In this document: positions 61,394 to 64,000 of the stretch, piece by piece
Numbering within the stretch: the stretch's first letter is position 1
Layout: the number at the start of each line of letters is the position of its first letter
From: Bradyrhizobium diazoefficiens
GTDB taxonomy: Bacteria > Pseudomonadota > Alphaproteobacteria > Rhizobiales > Xanthobacteraceae
Assembly: GCF_016616235.1 (NCBI RefSeq)
Contig: NZ_CP067100.1
Coordinates: 868,001-932,000 of the forward strand
DNA length: 64,000 bases
Reading direction: 5' to 3'
Position numbers and translations under genes: made by a program
The notes under the pieces: model-generated
Told to the model about the DNA's origin: nothing
What the model saw: the letters and a program-made list of their open reading frames with translations, nothing else
Database searches by the model: none

Positions 61394-62758
61394 CTACACC
61401 CTCACCGGCCCCAGCGTCTCAAAATGCCTGCGCTTCTGCAGCCACGCCAGCAGCACCAGGCTTGGGATTGCCACCAGCACGCAGATCACGAAGAACAGCG
61501 GCCAGCCGGTCGTATCCGCTACGAAGCCGGCACCCGACGACAGATACGTCCGCCCGACCGCCGCAAGCGCGGTGAGCAGCGCATATTGCGTCGCCGTGTG
61601 CAGCGGGTTCTGGCAGAGCGCCGAAAGATAGGCGACGAAGATCACGGTGCCGATGGCGCTGGTGAAATTCTCGGCGCAGATGGCGAGCGCCAGCGCCCAC
61701 TGGTTGGTGCCGACCACGGCGAGCCAGGAGAAGGTCAAATTGGCCAGCGCCTGCACCACGCCGCCGATCCAGAGCGATGCGGCGAGCGAGTAGCGCCGCG
61801 CGACAAATCCGCCGGCGAAGCCGCCGATCAGCGTTGCGGCGAGGCCAACGCCTTTCACGATCGCTGCGTAGTCGTTGCGGGAAAAGCCAAGGTCGATCAC
61901 GAACGGTGCCGTCATCGTGCCGGAGAAAGCATCGGTGAACTTGAACAGCACGACGAAGGCGAGCGCGGCAGCTGCGTCCTTGCGCGACAGGAATTCCGAG
62001 AAGGCGCCGATCGCGGCGTGCAGCACGCGCGTGAACGCAGTCTCCGTTTGCGTCGCGGCTTCCGCCCGGACCGATTGCTCGGGCTCGGTTGCGGTCAGCG
62101 CCGTGATCGTCCCGATCAGCACCATCGCCGCCATCACCACATAGCCCCACATCCAGGCCGACGCACGCGGGATGCCGGTGCCCTCGAAGCCCGAGACGAT
62201 GAACAGTGCGCCTGCGGTCGAGACCAGCATGCCGATGCGGTAGGCCGCGACATAAGCCGCCATGCCGGCGGCCTGCTCGCTCTCGGGCAGGCTCTCGACG
62301 CGGAAGGCGTCGACCACGATGTCCTGCGTCGACGATGTCGTCGCCACCAGCAGCGCGCCGAGCGCGACGTAGAACGGCGAGCGCGCGGGATCGGTGAGCG
62401 CCAGCAGCAGGATTGCGATGATCAGCAGCAGTTGCGAGAACAGCAGCCAGCCGCGCCGCCGTCCGAACGCGCGGGTGAACAGCGGCACATGCAGCGCATC
62501 CACCAACGGCGCCCACAGGAATTTCAGCGTGTAGGGCGTGCCGACCAGCGCAAACAGCCCGATCGTCTTGAGATCGACCCCGGCCTCGCGCATCCACACC
62601 AGCAGCGTCGATCCCGACAGCGCCAGCGGCAGGCCGGAGGAGAAGCCGAGGAACAGCACGATCAGCACCCGCGGCTGCAGGTACACGGCAAGGCCCTCGC
62701 GCCAGGAGGTCGCAGGGGCGGCGGTCGCAGCAGGGGAGGTCGCCTCGGGTGCGGTCAT
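61394..62758 (-). CDS. AmpG-like muropeptide MFS permease
   Basis: 454 aa, about twelve to fourteen hydrophobic segments. AmpG features: LIVLFLGFSSGLPLALSGST, LVWMREAGVDLKTIGLFALV, TPYTLKFLWAPLVDALHVPL and TTSSTQDIVVDAFRVESLPE. AmpG imports anhydro-muropeptides for cell-wall recycling and beta-lactamase signalling. Start at ATG 62758 follows GGAGG-like CTCCCC on the minus strand. Neighbours are unrelated. Confidence 0.92.
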   Translation of the reverse strand: MTAPEATSPAATAAPATSWREGLAVYLQPRVLIVLFLGFSSGLPLALSGSTLLVWMREAGVDLKTIGLFALVGTPYTLKFLWAPLVDALHVPLFTRAFGRRRGWLLFSQLLLIIAILLLALTDPARSPFYVALGALLVATTSSTQDIVVDAFRVESLPESEQAAGMAAYVAAYRIGMLVSTAGALFIVSGFEGTGIPRASAWMWGYVVMAAMVLIGTITALTATEPEQSVRAEAATQTETAFTRVLHAAIGAFSEFLSRKDAAAALAFVVLFKFTDAFSGTMTAPFVIDLGFSRNDYAAIVKGVGLAATLIGGFAGGFVARRYSLAASLWIGGVVQALANLTFSWLAVVGTNQWALALAICAENFTSAIGTVIFVAYLSALCQNPLHTATQYALLTALAAVGRTYLSSGAGFVADTTGWPLFFVICVLVAIPSLVLLAWLQKRRHFETLGPVRV

Positions 62759-62795
62759 GGGGAGGTGTTAGCAGATTCTGGCCGCCACAAGGGAG

Positions 62796-62827
62796 GTGTC
62801 GTCGCCCGGCTTGACCGGGCGATCCAG
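62796..62827. repeat. family B repeat, copy B4, half cut by IS30-type element
   Basis: GTGTCGTCGCCCGGCTTGAC then CGGGCGATCCAG is the usual left half of a family B repeat; after 62827 the sequence becomes the 3' end region of the IS30-type transposase gene instead of the second arm. Confidence 0.68.
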
Positions 62828-64000
62828 GGCGGATTCAATCGCTCGTCGCAACACGCTGTGTATCGCTCACTCGGAGCAATTGGTCGAGAGTTTCCGCTGG
62901 TGTTTTCCAGCCCAGGGTTTTCCTAGGCCTGGTATTGAGAGCAAGAGCGACGCCCTCAAGGTCATCGGCGTTGTGCATGCTGAGATCGGTCCCTTTGGGA
63001 AAGTACTGGCGCAGCAACCCATTGGTGTTCTCGTTGGTGCCGCGCTGCCATGGGCTATGAGGGTCGCAGAAGTAGACCTGCACGCCTGCGTCAATTCTCA
63101 GACGTGCATGCTGAGCCAACTCAGCTCCTTGATCCCAGGTCAGCGACCGGCGCAGTTGCTCGGGCATGGTGAAGATTGCGCGGGTGATGGCGTCGCGCAC
63201 GGCTTCAGCGCCATGTCCGGCGAGTGCAGATCCTTTCACCCCAGCTTCCCGTTCCTGGTCCGTCATACGCGGCAGATGCAACAGGATGGTAAAACGGGTC
63301 GTACGCTCCACCAGGGTGCCGATCGCGGAGCTTCCCAGACCCATAATGAGGTCACCTTCCCAGTGGCCCGGCACCGCGCGATCAGCGGCCTCCGCCGGAC
63401 GCTGACTGATCATGATCTCGGAAGGAATGAAGCTTCGGCCTTTACGGACGCGCGCTCTCGGCATCCGCAATGCCCGCCCGGTGCGCAAGCAGGCCGTCAG
63501 TTCGCGGCGCAAAGCTCCTCGACCCTGCACATAAAGCGCCTGATAGATCGCCTCGTGACTGATGCGCATCGCCTCATCCTCGGGAAAGTCGAGCCGAAGT
63601 CGCCGAGAAATCTGTTCGGGGCTCCATGCCCTCGCCCAGCGTCGGTTTTGCCGATGCACAGCCCGGCGTCCCTTCCACACGACCTTCGGGCCAACGAGGA
63701 GTTCCCCGTCCGGCTTGGCGATCATACCGGCAAGCCTGTCCTGCACATAATCCCGCAGGGCCGGATTGACGGCCAACTTCGCCAACTTGGGCCGTCGGGC
63801 AGACCGATCAGCGTGCCATTGTGCTGTGGTCGCTCGGTACTCTGGAGCACCGTGGCGGCGCGCCACATTGCGCCGGAGTTCACGAGAGATCGTGCATGGA
63901 GGCCGATCGAGCCGACGAGCGATGGCTCGCACCCCATGACCCTGTGCACGCAAGATGGCAATCTCCTCACGTTCCGCGAACGAGAGGTAGCGCTCCGATG
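62828..64000 (-). mobile_element. second IS30-family insertion sequence (partial in window)
   Basis: The element begins near 62828, where the family B repeat stops, and runs past the right edge. Its end near GGCGGATTCAATCGCTCGTC cannot be checked because the other end is outside. Carries the transposase gene described separately. Confidence 0.75.
62835..64000 (-). CDS. IS30-family transposase (N-terminus beyond window end)
   Basis: The reading frame is open to the window edge, adding SERYLSFAEREEIAILRAQG to the N-terminal side of the 372-aa stretch, so the start lies just outside. Helix-turn-helix HGVRAIARRLDRPPCTISRE. Catalytic core: AVPGHWEGDLIMGLGSSAIG (first Asp), LTWDQGAELAQHARL (second Asp) and HSPWQRGTNENTNGLLRQYF (Glu). 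The tail PRKTLGWKTPAETLDQLL ends at 62835. It differs from the transposase at 44763 (different subgroup, longer). All acidic residues are present. Confidence 0.93.
   Translation of the reverse strand, partial: SERYLSFAEREEIAILRAQGHGVRAIARRLDRPPCTISRELRRNVARRHGAPEYRATTAQWHADRSARRPKLAKLAVNPALRDYVQDRLAGMIAKPDGELLVGPKVVWKGRRAVHRQNRRWARAWSPEQISRRLRLDFPEDEAMRISHEAIYQALYVQGRGALRRELTACLRTGRALRMPRARVRKGRSFIPSEIMISQRPAEAADRAVPGHWEGDLIMGLGSSAIGTLVERTTRFTILLHLPRMTDQEREAGVKGSALAGHGAEAVRDAITRAIFTMPEQLRRSLTWDQGAELAQHARLRIDAGVQVYFCDPHSPWQRGTNENTNGLLRQYFPKGTDLSMHNADDLEGVALALNTRPRKTLGWKTPAETLDQLLRVSDTQRVATSD

Overview
The window looks like core chromosome of a Bradyrhizobium-like alphaproteobacterium (Rhizobiales, Nitrobacteraceae). 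The evidence is the high G+C content, class I lysyl-tRNA synthetase, DUF2865 and DUF6460 proteins, the small-SRP-RNA/dnaX/ybaB/recR block, many GTG or TTG starts, and numerous GC-rich intergenic palindromes of the kind common in that genus. The species is inferred from protein style only. I see no prophage, CRISPR array or plasmid replication module.

Layout. 1-908: minus-strand pair of an Ogt-like alkyltransferase homologue (active-site Cys replaced by Ser) and the start of an AraC-type regulator. 1075-1148: tRNA-Gly(CCC). 1324-2884: coupled XRE-cupin regulator and two GNAT acetyltransferases. 2984-11714: sugar island with a LacI regulator, xylulokinase, xylose isomerase, a three-part sugar ABC transporter, an aldo/keto reductase and an amidohydrolase (lactonase-like). 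11900-14708: SnoaL-like protein, RidA, an esterase remnant and an FAD dehydrogenase. 14959-17440: periplasmic ClpP-like protein, small membrane protein, SCO protein and an orphan binding protein. 17667-24260: LysRS, a cleavage-dead-looking S24-type repressor, DUF952-pyrD, MATE, MBL hydrolase and DUF6460. 24514-25872: IS4-type element with a frameshifted transposase.

25942-34771 holds the four-gene ligase-associated DNA-damage-response set. Ligase and MBL exonuclease are on the minus strand, the DEXH helicase and PdeM phosphoesterase on the plus strand, and a methyltransferase and an ABC binding protein lie between. 34889-44718: hypothetical gene, DUF2865, pyrE, GST, LysE, polA (3'-5' exonuclease site degenerate), an OpgC-like acyltransferase and ugd. 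44761-45806: IS30-type element. 45919-50733: hrpB, retropepsin-like protease and phosphomannomutase. 50918-52953: Lrp regulator, nudC and a HIT protein. 53230-57643: an amino-acid-type ABC transporter in one cluster with an SDR and an enolase-superfamily enzyme. 57827-60803: SRP RNA, dnaX, ybaB and recR. 60831-62758: secreted hypothetical protein and AmpG. 62835-end: second IS30-type transposase, cut by the window end.

The most distinctive theme is repeats. At least ten copies of a ~110-160 bp GC-rich palindromic element (called family A here), several copies of a second type (family B) and single copies of two others occupy most intergenic spaces. One family A copy lies in frame inside the DNA ligase gene, one supplies the C-terminus of the MATE protein, and all three insertion sequences sit inside or against such repeats. 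The other noteworthy theme is key-residue loss in otherwise intact genes: Ogt-like PSHRV, S24-like GDA, PolA Exo I-III, and the DnaX zinc site.
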